Positions 45,078 to 53,036 of a DNA stretch of 64,000 nt are shown one piece after another. The notes beneath the pieces are model-generated. The model had not been told where the DNA came from, searched no databases, and was given only the letters and a program-made list of their open reading frames with translations. Every line of letters starts with the position of its first letter. The first letter of the stretch is position 1. Source of the DNA: Hyphomicrobium_A sp963722495 (GTDB taxonomy: Bacteria > Pseudomonadota > Alphaproteobacteria > Rhizobiales > Hyphomicrobiaceae); NCBI GenBank assembly GCA_963722495.1, contig CAVRND010000011.1, forward strand, positions 1-64,000, in the 5' to 3' direction. The position numbers were made by a program, and so were the translations under genes.

Positions 45078-46844
45078 ATGCGCGGCCCACCAATCGTGCT
45101 ACTGAGCGCGTTCCTGCTCGCCGGCGCTATAACGCCAGCTTCTGCCGTCCGCGACACGCAGAAGACGTTCGACGAGTTGACCAGCGCGGAAAAGACCGCT
45201 GCTAAGAACGCCGCCAAGAAGATGTTCAGCGAGAAGTCACTGGACAAGCTCAGCGTGTGCGCCGATCCGGGCAACCTTCCGCTCTCCGATATCAACGGCG
45301 CCGGCTATCAGAACAAAATTGCCGAGGTGCTCGCCAAGGCGCTCGGCGCCAAGGTCACCTATTACTGGCGGCCGTATCTGGAGCGCGGTCTGACGCGCGA
45401 AACGTTCGAAACCAACATGTGCGACGTGCTGCTCGACCTGCCCGCGGTCTACGAACCGGCGCTGACCACGATCCCGATCTACCGCAGTACTTACGTGCTC
45501 GCCTATCGCAGCGATCGCGGGCTCGACATCAAGGGCTTCGACGATCCGGCCCTCAAGGGCCTGCAGATCGGCGTGTTCCAAACCTCGAGCATCCGCCAGG
45601 TACTGACGAAGCGCGGATTGGCGCCGTATCTCAAGTTGAAGACCCTGAGCCATAACGCCGACCTCAATCCAGAAAACCAACCCTGGCGTCAGGTGCAGGA
45701 CGTCGTCGATGGCAAGCTCGACGTCGCCGGCGTGTGGGGCCCGTTCGCCGGCTGGCTGAAGAAGATGAAGGGCGAGCCGCTGATCATCCAACCCGTCAAC
45801 ATGTGGGAGGACCTCGTCCCCATGGAGTACGAGCTGGCCGCCGGCGTGCGCAAGACGGATGCGCGGCTCAAGTACATGCTCGACCTCGCACTCGAAGCAT
45901 CGAAGTCCGAGATCGAGAAGATCCTCACCGACTATGGCGTCCCGCTCGTCGAGTGCAGCACCTGCCTCGTGCAGGGAAACCTCCCCTCGCACGGCGCTTA
46001 CATCAAGCCGCAGGTGACCGAATACAAATCGAAGCCAGAGGCGGCCTCGCCCGATCAGGTCGTCACCGATGAAAAGCTCGAGGCCTGGCTCGCTGAAGGC
46101 GCCGACCTGACGCAGGAGCTTTCCAACGCTGTCCTTGCCAGCTCGCAGGAGCGCATCAGGTTCCTCGTCAAAAAGGGCGCCGACATCAACGCGCTCGATC
46201 CGCAAGGCTATGCGCCGGTACACACCGCGGCGCGCAAGCGCCATCCCGAGCTGATCTCACTGTTCGCCGATCTAAAGGCCGATCTCAACTTGCCCGATGC
46301 CGATGGCATGACGCCGTTGCAGCACGCCGTCATGCGCAACCACGTGCCGACGGTGAAGATGCTGCTCGAGCGCGGCGCCGATATCGAGAAGCCGAATAAG
46401 GAAGGCTATTCGCCGCTCGCGCTGGCTCTTGCCGAGTCGAAATTCGAGGTGGCAAAGGTGCTACTCGACGCAGGCGCGCACATCGACACGACGGCCGGCC
46501 CCGAGGCACTGACCCCGCTGATGATCGCGGCGAGCCAGGTCTCGCCCGGCGAAGGCGCCATCTTTCTACCCGGCAGCACGCGGCCGATCGATCTGGCCCG
46601 CGAGCTCATGCAAAAGGGCGCCAACGTCAACGCGCAGTCGAAGTCGGGCGTCACCCCGCTGATGATCGCGGCGGCACGCAACGTGGCGCCGATGATTGGC
46701 CTGCTGGTTCAGTCGGGCGCCAAACTCGATCTCAAGTCGGAGCAAGGCAAGACGGCCGCCGACATCGCCGCGCTGAACGGCTCGGAGGCCGCCGCGAAGG
46801 CTCTCCGGCTTATCGGCAAGGCGACGGAGGGGAGCAGTAACTAG
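45078..46844 (+). CDS. xoxJ: XoxJ/MxaJ-like periplasmic binding protein fused to ankyrin repeats
   Basis: 588 residues. A signal peptide is followed by an SBP_bac_3-like fold of the quinoprotein-associated kind: KLSVCADPGNLPLSDINGAG, ETFETNMCDVLLDLPAVYEP, LKGLQIGVFQTSSIRQVL, VDGKLDVAGVWGPFAGWLKK. MxaJ/XoxJ proteins are thought to help load or activate the dehydrogenase. From about residue 360 the chain carries five to six ankyrin repeats (DPQGYAPVHTAARKRHPELI; DADGMTPLQHAVMRNHVPTV; NKEGYSPLALALAESKFEVA; SKSGVTPLMIAAARNVAPMI). Stand-alone XoxJ is about 280 residues, so the ankyrin half is an addition. The stop codon lies in the first base triplets of a palindromic element. Confidence 0.85.
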   Translation: MRGPPIVLLSAFLLAGAITPASAVRDTQKTFDELTSAEKTAAKNAAKKMFSEKSLDKLSVCADPGNLPLSDINGAGYQNKIAEVLAKALGAKVTYYWRPYLERGLTRETFETNMCDVLLDLPAVYEPALTTIPIYRSTYVLAYRSDRGLDIKGFDDPALKGLQIGVFQTSSIRQVLTKRGLAPYLKLKTLSHNADLNPENQPWRQVQDVVDGKLDVAGVWGPFAGWLKKMKGEPLIIQPVNMWEDLVPMEYELAAGVRKTDARLKYMLDLALEASKSEIEKILTDYGVPLVECSTCLVQGNLPSHGAYIKPQVTEYKSKPEAASPDQVVTDEKLEAWLAEGADLTQELSNAVLASSQERIRFLVKKGADINALDPQGYAPVHTAARKRHPELISLFADLKADLNLPDADGMTPLQHAVMRNHVPTVKMLLERGADIEKPNKEGYSPLALALAESKFEVAKVLLDAGAHIDTTAGPEALTPLMIAASQVSPGEGAIFLPGSTRPIDLARELMQKGANVNAQSKSGVTPLMIAAARNVAPMIGLLVQSGAKLDLKSEQGKTAADIAALNGSEAAAKALRLIGKATEGSSN

Positions 46845-46916
46845 TGTGATGATCGAGAAATTCGCCATACTCAGCGGCAAGGGATCGAGCGAATTTCTCG
46901 ATCTGAATCACACTAG
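46841..46916. repeat. Palindromic element 1, CTAGTGT...ACACTAG ends
   Basis: A 76-base inverted repeat: CTAGTGTGAT then ATCGAGAAATTCG on the left, CGAATTTCTCGAT then ATCACACTAG on the right (to 46916), with short bulges and a 25-base centre. The TAG stop of the preceding gene is part of its left end. Confidence 0.75.
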
Positions 46917-46929
46917 CAAGTCTACGCTT

Positions 46930-47007
46930 CTAGTGTCCCTTATGATTCCGAAGTTCGCTCCCGATACCGGCCGCGAGCTCCGGCGAACTTCGGAATCGGA
47001 ACACTAG
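46930..47007. repeat. Palindromic element 2, CTAGTGT...ACACTAG ends
   Basis: A 78-base inverted repeat: CTAGTGT (46930-46936) and GATTCCGAAGTTCGC (46944-46958) match GCGAACTTCGGAATC (46983-46997) and ACACTAG (47001-47007). It shares its 7-base ends, but not its inner arms, with element 1, which lies 13 bases away. Confidence 0.75.
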
Positions 47008-47807
47008 TGCTGACTGGCCGCACAGTGCTGAGCGCGGGGGCAATGGCTTTGGCGGCGGTCGGGGCAACCGCGGCGCCGGCGCAGCTTTCCGACGAGCAGG
47101 TGACCTCGGCAGTCAAAGAGATCATCGCGCAGCGCAGCAGGGACGGCGTCTTCGCCTTCACCGACGCGCGCACCGGCGATCGGCTCAACTTGGTGGTGGA
47201 TGATGTCCGCCTGGTGCGCGGCCTGCCGGTGTACGGCTGGTTTCCCAACGTCGTGTTCCACGACAAGACCGACCCGGCGAAGAAGTACGCCCTCGACTTT
47301 TGGCTGAAGCAGACGGGCGACCGTCTGGAGTTGCTGCACGTCCGCATCCACAAAGCGCCCAAGCGCGACGGCTCATCATGGATGAGCATCACGCGCGCGC
47401 CGCTTGCATGGTGGTGGCTGCCGACGCTCGAGCGCGCTAGCGCCGTCGCCGGCATGCCGGCGTGGCAGGTCATGGGTGCGATCCACATGCACATTGCCGG
47501 CGAGGAGAGAAATGGCGCCGTCGCGCTTAGCGATGCGGCGGGCGCCCCGGTGTCGGCAGAGCTCGTCGACGTTCTACAGCCGGTGGGAAAGTCAAAGGCA
47601 GACGGCAGGTACTTTGCCTGTGCCGAATTTCGGAAGTTAGGAACCGAACCTGCTTTTTATTCCATCGCCTATTGGCTCGATGCCAAGACAAAACTAGTTA
47701 CCGCCGGAAGCGTCACAGCTTTTGACAAGGTGCGCAGCGGCGAAAGCAAAGCGGCGACAGAACCGCACTGCGATATCGGGGGAGTGGCGTTCGATATCGT
47801 CGACTGA
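47007..47807 (+). CDS. Secreted protein of unknown function in the xox cluster
   Basis: 266 residues from a GTG at 47007 whose G is the last base of palindromic element 2; no ribosome site is visible there. A signal peptide (LSAGAMALAAVGATAAPAQL) follows. The mature chain has SAVKEIIAQRSRDGVFAFTD, LVVDDVRLVRGLPVYGWFPN and ending SKAATEPHCDIGGVAFDIVD; I do not recognise a family. It has two lone cysteines. Its place between xoxJ and the cytochrome suggests a periplasmic role in the same system. The true start may have been displaced by the repeat element. Confidence 0.65.
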   Translation: MLTGRTVLSAGAMALAAVGATAAPAQLSDEQVTSAVKEIIAQRSRDGVFAFTDARTGDRLNLVVDDVRLVRGLPVYGWFPNVVFHDKTDPAKKYALDFWLKQTGDRLELLHVRIHKAPKRDGSSWMSITRAPLAWWWLPTLERASAVAGMPAWQVMGAIHMHIAGEERNGAVALSDAAGAPVSAELVDVLQPVGKSKADGRYFACAEFRKLGTEPAFYSIAYWLDAKTKLVTAGSVTAFDKVRSGESKAATEPHCDIGGVAFDIVD

Positions 47808-47837
47808 ATTCTGGGGAAATAGGAACAGGAAGCGTCA

Positions 47838-48428
47838 ATGCAAATGTTACTCCGCTCGGCAGCAGCCGCCATCGCGCTCGGTGCCGTCATCGCCTACGTC
47901 AATCCGATCTTAGCCGCCGATAGTTCGCCGCCGGCCGCTCCGCCCGCTGCCGCCGGTGCCGCCGCTCCTGTCGTGACGGTGGGCGGCGTCAAGCCGGAGC
48001 CTCCCACGGCTGCCGAGCTCGAAGAGCTGAAGAAGCCGATGAAACCTCTGGAGCGCGTCGCCGCTTCTCCGAAGGGCACCCTCAAGAACCCCTACACGGA
48101 CAATCCCGAGGCGATCGAGCAGGGCAAGAAGCTCTACTTCGGCAAGAGCTGCAACGGCTGCCACGGCGGCGGCGGCGGCGGCGGCATGTGTCCCCCGCTC
48201 ACCAACACCGTCTGGGTCTATGGCGATACCGACGACACGCTGTTCCGGCTGATCTCGCTCGGCAGTCAGGACCTGCAGAAGCAGGGCTATGTGCGCAAGG
48301 GTTCGGAGGGCGTGGTGGGCCCGATGCCGCCGTTCGGCGAACTCATCGATAGCGACCAGGACGTGTGGAAGATCATCGCCTGGATCCGCACCAAGTTCGG
48401 TGGCGGCCCCGAGCGCCGTCATTGGTGA
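47838..48428 (+). CDS. xoxG: Cytochrome c of the XoxF-type dehydrogenase
   Basis: 196 residues with a signal peptide and an Ala/Pro-rich linker (SSPPAAPPAAAGAAAPVVTV). The mono-haem site is CNGCH in LYFGKSCNGCHGGGGGGGMC, followed by an unusually long glycine run. YVRKGSEGVVGPMPPFGELI holds the distal Met. The lead-in ASPKGTLKNPYTDNPEAIEQ resembles cytochrome cL relatives. It should take electrons from the quinoprotein encoded upstream and pass them to the oxidase. It ends EQ-DVWKIIAWIRTKFGGGP, a typical class I cytochrome terminal helix. Confidence 0.85.
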   Translation: MQMLLRSAAAAIALGAVIAYVNPILAADSSPPAAPPAAAGAAAPVVTVGGVKPEPPTAAELEELKKPMKPLERVAASPKGTLKNPYTDNPEAIEQGKKLYFGKSCNGCHGGGGGGGMCPPLTNTVWVYGDTDDTLFRLISLGSQDLQKQGYVRKGSEGVVGPMPPFGELIDSDQDVWKIIAWIRTKFGGGPERRHW

Positions 48429-48561
48429 TCCAAGGTTGAATTTGCTGGTCCGCGGCCGGTCTAACGGCCGCTCGCGGGCCAGCACGCGAACCTGTGATTT
48501 GACCCGCTCGGCACGGGCTGGCTTACAGGTGTCGGTGATAAGTTATAACATACCTAGATAG

Positions 48562-49848
48562 GTGGCCGTGCCGACCTTTCTTCATATTGCTCTGCGCCAC
48601 TTTGCGAGCGCGACGGTTCTCGCCGGCGCGCTAGCCGCGATCGTCGGTGCGACAGCACACGCCGAGCCGAAGGCCGCCACAAAGGCGACCGACCCGCCGA
48701 CGCTGACGACGACGATCGTCTATCTCACCAAGGACTATCAAGAGCCGCCGCCCCTTTCCCTCGTCGACAAAGAGGTGAAGGACAAGGGCATCCAGGGTGC
48801 GCGCATCGCCCTCGAAGAGGATAACCGTACTGGCCGTCTCCTTGGTCAGCACTACGACCTCTTGGAAGTGTTGCTGCCGGCCGATGCCAGCCCTGCAGCG
48901 AAAGCAAAAGAACTCCTGGCGCAGGGGCACAACCTCATCGTTGCCGACCTCGAAGCCGCCGACCTCCTCGCCGTCGCCGATCTTCCCGAAGCCAAGCACG
49001 CTGTCATCTTGGACGTGCGCACCAGCGACGACGCGCTGCGGCAGGAGCAGTGTCGCGCCAACGTCTTCCACATCGCGCCGAATTGGGCCATGCGTGCCGA
49101 CGCGCTCGCCCAGTACCTGCTGTGGAAGAAGTGGCGCCACTGGGTGCTGATCGTCGGCAAATCGCCAGCCGACGAAGGGTATGCCGCCGCCATCCGCCGC
49201 GCCGCCAATCGCTTCGGCGCTAAGATCGTCGAGGAGCGCCCCTACGTTTTCGAGGCCGGGCAGCGCCGCACCGACACCGGACATCAGCAGATCCAATCGC
49301 AGATGCCGATGCTGACGCAAGGCACGCCCGACCACGAGGTGGTGATCGTCGCCGACGAGGCGGACGTGTTTGGCGACTACCTGCTCTTCCGCACGGACGC
49401 GCCGCGCCCGGTCGCCGGAACCCACGGCCTCGTCGCCGTCGCCTGGCATCGCTCGTTCGAGGAATATGCCGGCACGCAGATGCAGAACCGCTTCGAGAAG
49501 AAGACGGGCCGCATCATGACGGAGCGCGACTACACCGCTTGGCTTGCCGTGCGCATCGTGGGCGAAGCCGTGACGCGCACCTCGCAGAACAGTCCCGAGG
49601 CGGTACGCGCCTACATCCTGTCTGACAAGTTCGAGGTAGCTGGCTTCAAGGGGCAGGGCATGAACTTCCGCCACTGGGACCTGCAGCTGCGCCAGCCGAT
49701 CCTGCTCGCTGGCCCGCGCGCGCTCGTCTCCATCTCGCCGCAGGAAGGCTTCCTGCACCCGAAATATCTCACCGACACGCTCGGCTTCGATGAGCCGGAG
49801 ACGAAGTGCCGGATGCCCACCAACGCGCCTAGTAACGGGAGCAAGTGA
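48562..49848 (+). CDS. ABC-type substrate-binding protein of PQQ alcohol dehydrogenase systems (TIGR03863-like)
   Basis: 428 residues from a GTG at 48562 (another GTG two codons on). Signal peptide ends at AHA. The type I periplasmic-binding fold shows in TTIVYLTKDYQEPPPLSLVD, GARIALEEDNRTGRLLGQHY, LIVADLEAADLLAVADLPEA and LLWKKWRHWVLIVGKSPADE. This subfamily occurs beside quinoprotein ethanol/methanol dehydrogenases. The usual partner ATPase and permease genes are not found next to it. Its stop shares one base with the start of the beta-propeller gene, so the two are translationally coupled. Confidence 0.82.
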   Translation: MAVPTFLHIALRHFASATVLAGALAAIVGATAHAEPKAATKATDPPTLTTTIVYLTKDYQEPPPLSLVDKEVKDKGIQGARIALEEDNRTGRLLGQHYDLLEVLLPADASPAAKAKELLAQGHNLIVADLEAADLLAVADLPEAKHAVILDVRTSDDALRQEQCRANVFHIAPNWAMRADALAQYLLWKKWRHWVLIVGKSPADEGYAAAIRRAANRFGAKIVEERPYVFEAGQRRTDTGHQQIQSQMPMLTQGTPDHEVVIVADEADVFGDYLLFRTDAPRPVAGTHGLVAVAWHRSFEEYAGTQMQNRFEKKTGRIMTERDYTAWLAVRIVGEAVTRTSQNSPEAVRAYILSDKFEVAGFKGQGMNFRHWDLQLRQPILLAGPRALVSISPQEGFLHPKYLTDTLGFDEPETKCRMPTNAPSNGSK

Positions 49849-50813
49849 TGCGCCGGCTTCTCGCCACGCTCGTTCTGCCGCTTTGCATCTGTGGGCCGGC
49901 GGCAGCCGACACCATCTTCATTTCCAACGAGAAGGACAACACCGTCACGGTGCTCGACAGTGAGACGCTGAAGACCATCAAGACCATCCCTACCGGCAAG
50001 CGCCCACGCGGCATTGCCATCACGCCCGACTTCAAGGAGGTTCTCGTCTGCGTCGGCGACGACGACCAGCTCGACGTCATCAATACCGAGACGCTTGAGA
50101 TCGTGCGCCGCATGGGCACAGGCCCCGACCCGGAGCTGCTCGACATCGACCACAAAGGCGAACGGGTTTACGTCGCCAACGAGGACGACGGCTACGTCAC
50201 CGTGCTGGAACGTGTCAGCGGCAAGGTGTTGGCCGAGATCGAGGTCGGAGTGGAGCCGGAGGGCATGTCGGTGAGCCCCGACGACAAGATCGTCGCCGCG
50301 ACGTCGGAAGCGACGAGCATGGCGCACATCATCGACGCGACCACTTTCGAGGTGCTGGCCAACATCCTCGTCGACACGCGTCCGCGCGTCGCCACCTTCA
50401 CGCCTGACGGCAAGCACGTTTGGGTCTCGGCGGAGGTGGGTGGCACTGTGGCCGTGATCGATGCGGCAACCTACAAGATCACCAAGAAGCTGCACTTCGA
50501 GATTCCGGGCGTGCGCCCCGAACTCATCCAGCCGATGGGCATCATCTTTTCCAAGGACGGCAAGCAGGCGTTCGTCGCTATTGGTCGCGCCAACCGCATC
50601 GCTGTCATCGATACGGCGACCTACGAGACGACGAACTACATCCTGACGGGCCAGCGTCCGTGGCACATGGCGCTGTCCCCCGACGGCACGAAGCTCTACT
50701 CCGCCAACGGTCTCACCAACGACATGACCGTCATCGACGTCGCAAGCCTGAAAGCGGAGAAATCGGTGCCGGTGGGGCGGCTCCCCTGGGGGATCGTCAT
50801 CAAGCCGAAGTGA
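49848..50813 (+). CDS. PQQ-catabolism-associated YVTN beta-propeller protein (TIGR03866-like)
   Basis: 321 residues from the ATG at 49848, overlapping the previous stop (GTGATG; a GTG at 49845 is the alternative). Signal peptide ends at AAA. The chain is seven repeats of the YVTN type: DTIFISNEKDNTVTVLDSET, KGERVYVANEDDGYVTVLER, GKHVWVSAEVGGTVAVIDAA, and GTKLYSANGLTNDMTVIDVA. It acts in the periplasm; the partner is unknown. It regularly pairs with the ABC-type binding protein in quinoprotein loci and closes this cluster. Confidence 0.88.
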   Translation: MRRLLATLVLPLCICGPAAADTIFISNEKDNTVTVLDSETLKTIKTIPTGKRPRGIAITPDFKEVLVCVGDDDQLDVINTETLEIVRRMGTGPDPELLDIDHKGERVYVANEDDGYVTVLERVSGKVLAEIEVGVEPEGMSVSPDDKIVAATSEATSMAHIIDATTFEVLANILVDTRPRVATFTPDGKHVWVSAEVGGTVAVIDAATYKITKKLHFEIPGVRPELIQPMGIIFSKDGKQAFVAIGRANRIAVIDTATYETTNYILTGQRPWHMALSPDGTKLYSANGLTNDMTVIDVASLKAEKSVPVGRLPWGIVIKPK

Positions 50814-50843
50814 GCGCCGAGCTACCGGCCGGACTTCCGGTCA

Positions 50844-51356
50844 CTACTGTACCAGGATCTTGGTGCCGTCGGTGCCCATGGCCTCGCCGGCTTTGAGGTC
50901 GCCACACGATTCACCCAGATACTTGCCCTGCTGCGCGATCACACGCTTGATAGATACGGTCTGGGAATCCTGAACGCCCGATGTCGTAGAGTTGATCTTC
51001 ACGCTGAACGCGTCTTGAAAATTGCCGCTCATCTCGGTGCGGCTTTCCACGTCGCGCTTGTTCATGTTGCATGTCGATTCGACGATCACCGTATCGCCGG
51101 ACTTCTTCACCTCATACTTCGAGCAACTCTTCTTGTGCTCGGCGTCACTAGCCAGCGCAGTGTTGCGCTCCATGTCGGCGTCGATGCAGATGGTCAGCGT
51201 CTGCTCGTGCTTCTGACCACCCTCTTCCATGATGGTCTTCTGCTCCCAACGACCGGCCTTGCGCAGCGGCAGTTCGTCCGCGCCCGCGGTTGCGGCGCCC
51301 ATCGAAGTCAGCGCGAGAAGCGCGCCCGCAAACAAGAATTTCGATACGTGAGGCAT
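50844..51356 (-). CDS. DUF3617 family secreted protein (downstream of lanM)
   Basis: 170 residues with a signal peptide ending near ATAGA. It carries the DUF3617 pattern: LPLRKAGRWEQKTIMEEGGQ, a Cys in TLTICIDADMERN, KKSCSKYEVKKSGDTVIVES, then TCNMNKRDVES and GKYLGESCGDLKAG. Four cysteines probably form two disulfides. The function is unknown; members are periplasmic and often small. On the minus strand after lanM, but separated by a terminator-like hairpin. A second, shorter DUF3617 gene lies on lanM's other side. Confidence 0.8.
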   Translation of the reverse strand: MPHVSKFLFAGALLALTSMGAATAGADELPLRKAGRWEQKTIMEEGGQKHEQTLTICIDADMERNTALASDAEHKKSCSKYEVKKSGDTVIVESTCNMNKRDVESRTEMSGNFQDAFSVKINSTTSGVQDSQTVSIKRVIAQQGKYLGESCGDLKAGEAMGTDGTKILVQ

Positions 51357-51458
51357 GGCTCGGACCCTGAATACTGTTACCCGTGGTCCGCCTTAAGGGA
51401 ACGGGTGGCAGGCGCACAAGGGCAGATTTCCCGAACCGCCGAGATCGCGAAAATATGA

Positions 51459-51484
51459 AGGCCGGCCACCGCGGCGGCCGGCCT
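51459..51484 (-). terminator. Terminator of lanM
   Basis: AGGCCGGCC (51459-51467) and GGCCGGCCT (51476-51484) form a perfect 9-bp stem 22 bases after the lanM stop. On the minus strand it is followed by TTCATATTTTCG, moderately T-rich. Confidence 0.7.
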
Positions 51485-51506
51485 CCTACAGTAGCGAAGT
51501 GCAGCC

Positions 51507-51899
51507 TCAGTAAATGAGCTTCTGAAGCTCCTGGCCTGCCGGCGAGCTCAGCTCTTTCTCGTCGATCGTGCCGTCGTCATCGGGGTTCGCGGTCTTGAAT
51601 TTTGCCTCGACGACCGTGGCATATTCTTTCTCGTCGAGCGTGCCGTCGTTGTCGGGGTCGGCGGCCTTGATGGCCGCCGCGTCCAGGATGCCGGTCAGCT
51701 CCTTCTCATCGAGCGTGCCGTCATTGTCGGGGTTGAGCTTGGCGAAGGTCTTCTTCGCGCCGGCCTGCGCTTCGGCTAGGTCGATCGTCCCGTCGTTATC
51801 GGGATCAAGCGACTTAAGCGCGGCCGAGACATCGGCGAACGCGGTTGCCGTCACGGAAAAGAACAGAGCAGCGGCGAGTAGCTTGCCGGAAACTCTCAT
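51507..51899 (-). CDS. lanM: Lanmodulin, periplasmic lanthanide-binding EF-hand protein
   Basis: 130 residues from the ATG at 51899, after an AGGAGGA site; signal peptide ends at AFA (residue 22). Four EF loops, each with Pro at position 2: DPDNDGTIDLAE (32-43), NPDNDGTLDEKE (56-67), DPDNDGTLDEKE (81-92) and NPDDDGTIDEKE (105-116). The gaps between loops are 12, 13 and 12 residues, the same short spacing as in Methylobacterium extorquens lanmodulin and unlike calmodulin. The C-terminal LSSPAGQELQKLIY also matches. It should bind lanthanides with picomolar affinity in the periplasm and relates to the XoxF-type enzyme 6.5 kb away. Loop 2 starts with Asn rather than Asp. Confidence 0.93.
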   Translation of the reverse strand: MRVSGKLLAAALFFSVTATAFADVSAALKSLDPDNDGTIDLAEAQAGAKKTFAKLNPDNDGTLDEKELTGILDAAAIKAADPDNDGTLDEKEYATVVEAKFKTANPDDDGTIDEKELSSPAGQELQKLIY

Positions 51900-52118
51900 A
51901 GCAATCCTCCTCTCAATTGAGCGCAGTCAGTCACGCGCAGCTCTCAGATATTGCACACGTCGAGGAACAGGAAACTGTGGTCAATAGTATCGGGAAAAAC
52001 TCCCGACTAACTCGGGAACTCAAATAAGCACGATTGGACTCGCGACTGCATGCCCGATGCGTCGTCTGTTCTGTAGTGTCGCCAACAACTTGGAAGCGCA
52101 GACCAAAGGGAACGATCT

Positions 52119-52565
52119 ATGTCAGCACGCCTCATCGCCGCTTCGGTTGCACTTACGGCCGTCTTGCTAGGTCCTGCCCAATCGACGGCGACAGAGCTGC
52201 CAAAGCGCAAACCGGGACACTGGGAGATCACCACTGTCGCGCCAGGAACGGGCATGACGACGGTCGAAGCCTGCGTCGGTGCCGATGACAATATTGCGAC
52301 GCCGGCCGACAGCGGCAATTGCTCGACGCCAAAGATCACGGCGGCCGGCAGCGAAGTCATCGTCGACGTCGTCTGCACGCGCGATCACGGCAAGCAGACC
52401 ATGAGCACCGCATTCGGCGGCGACTTCAATTCGCGCTACCATGCCGTGATGAAGATGACCTTCGATCCGCCCGAGGGCGTTGCGAGCATGGGCGTCACGA
52501 TCGACGGCAAGTACATCGGCCCGGAATGTCCCCCGGCAGCGAACAGCACCAAAGGATCCGGCTGA
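52119..52565 (+). CDS. DUF3617 family secreted protein (upstream, divergent from lanM)
   Basis: 148 residues; signal peptide ends near QSTATE. DUF3617 features: LPKRKPGHWEITTVAPGTGM, EACVGADDNIATPADSGNCS, IVDVVCTRDHGKQ and IGPECPPAANS. Related to the DUF3617 protein on the other side of lanM. It is divergent from lanM with about 220 bases between starts, which should hold both promoters. The GAF-domain gene follows 4 bases after its stop and is probably co-transcribed. Confidence 0.78.
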   Translation: MSARLIAASVALTAVLLGPAQSTATELPKRKPGHWEITTVAPGTGMTTVEACVGADDNIATPADSGNCSTPKITAAGSEVIVDVVCTRDHGKQTMSTAFGGDFNSRYHAVMKMTFDPPEGVASMGVTIDGKYIGPECPPAANSTKGSG

Positions 52566-52568
52566 CGG

Positions 52569-53021
52569 ATGACACTCGATCAACAACTGTCTGCCGCATC
52601 AAGTGACGACGAGGCATTGGCGCACATCGTCGATCACTTTGCCGCCGACAGCGGGACCATTCACTTCGTTGAGGCGGACGGGCTGCTCCATCTTGCGGCC
52701 GTAACCCTCGGCATGCCGGACGCCGTGCTGGCGACCATACAAAGAATTCCCGTCGGCAAAGGCATGGCAGGCCTTGCGGTCGAGCGGCGGGCGCCGGTGG
52801 ATGCGTGCAATATCCAGACGGACACGAGTGGCGACGTGCGACCGGGGGCGCGTGCTACGGCGCTGAGCGGCGCCATCGTCGTGCCGATCTTTCGCGGCGA
52901 CGACGTGGTCGGCGCGTTGGGCGTCGCCAATCGGTCAGAACGTTCATTTAGCGAAGGTGAGATCGCCGACTTGATGCGCGCAGCGCGTGCGTTGGCCGCT
53001 CGGCGCGCCGCGGCCATCTAG
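52569..53021 (+). CDS. GAF domain protein
   Basis: 150 residues forming a single GAF domain: ADSGTIHFVEADGLLHLAAV, RIPVGKGMAGLAVERRAPVD, GAIVVPIFRGDDVVGALGVA and SFSEGEIADLMRAARALAAR. No output domain is attached, so it may sense a small molecule for a partner, perhaps the two-component pair next door. It lies 4 bases after the DUF3617 gene and converges on the response regulator gene (15 bases between stops). Confidence 0.8.
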   Translation: MTLDQQLSAASSDDEALAHIVDHFAADSGTIHFVEADGLLHLAAVTLGMPDAVLATIQRIPVGKGMAGLAVERRAPVDACNIQTDTSGDVRPGARATALSGAIVVPIFRGDDVVGALGVANRSERSFSEGEIADLMRAARALAARRAAAI

Positions 53022-53036
53022 ACGTCAAAAACGCCC

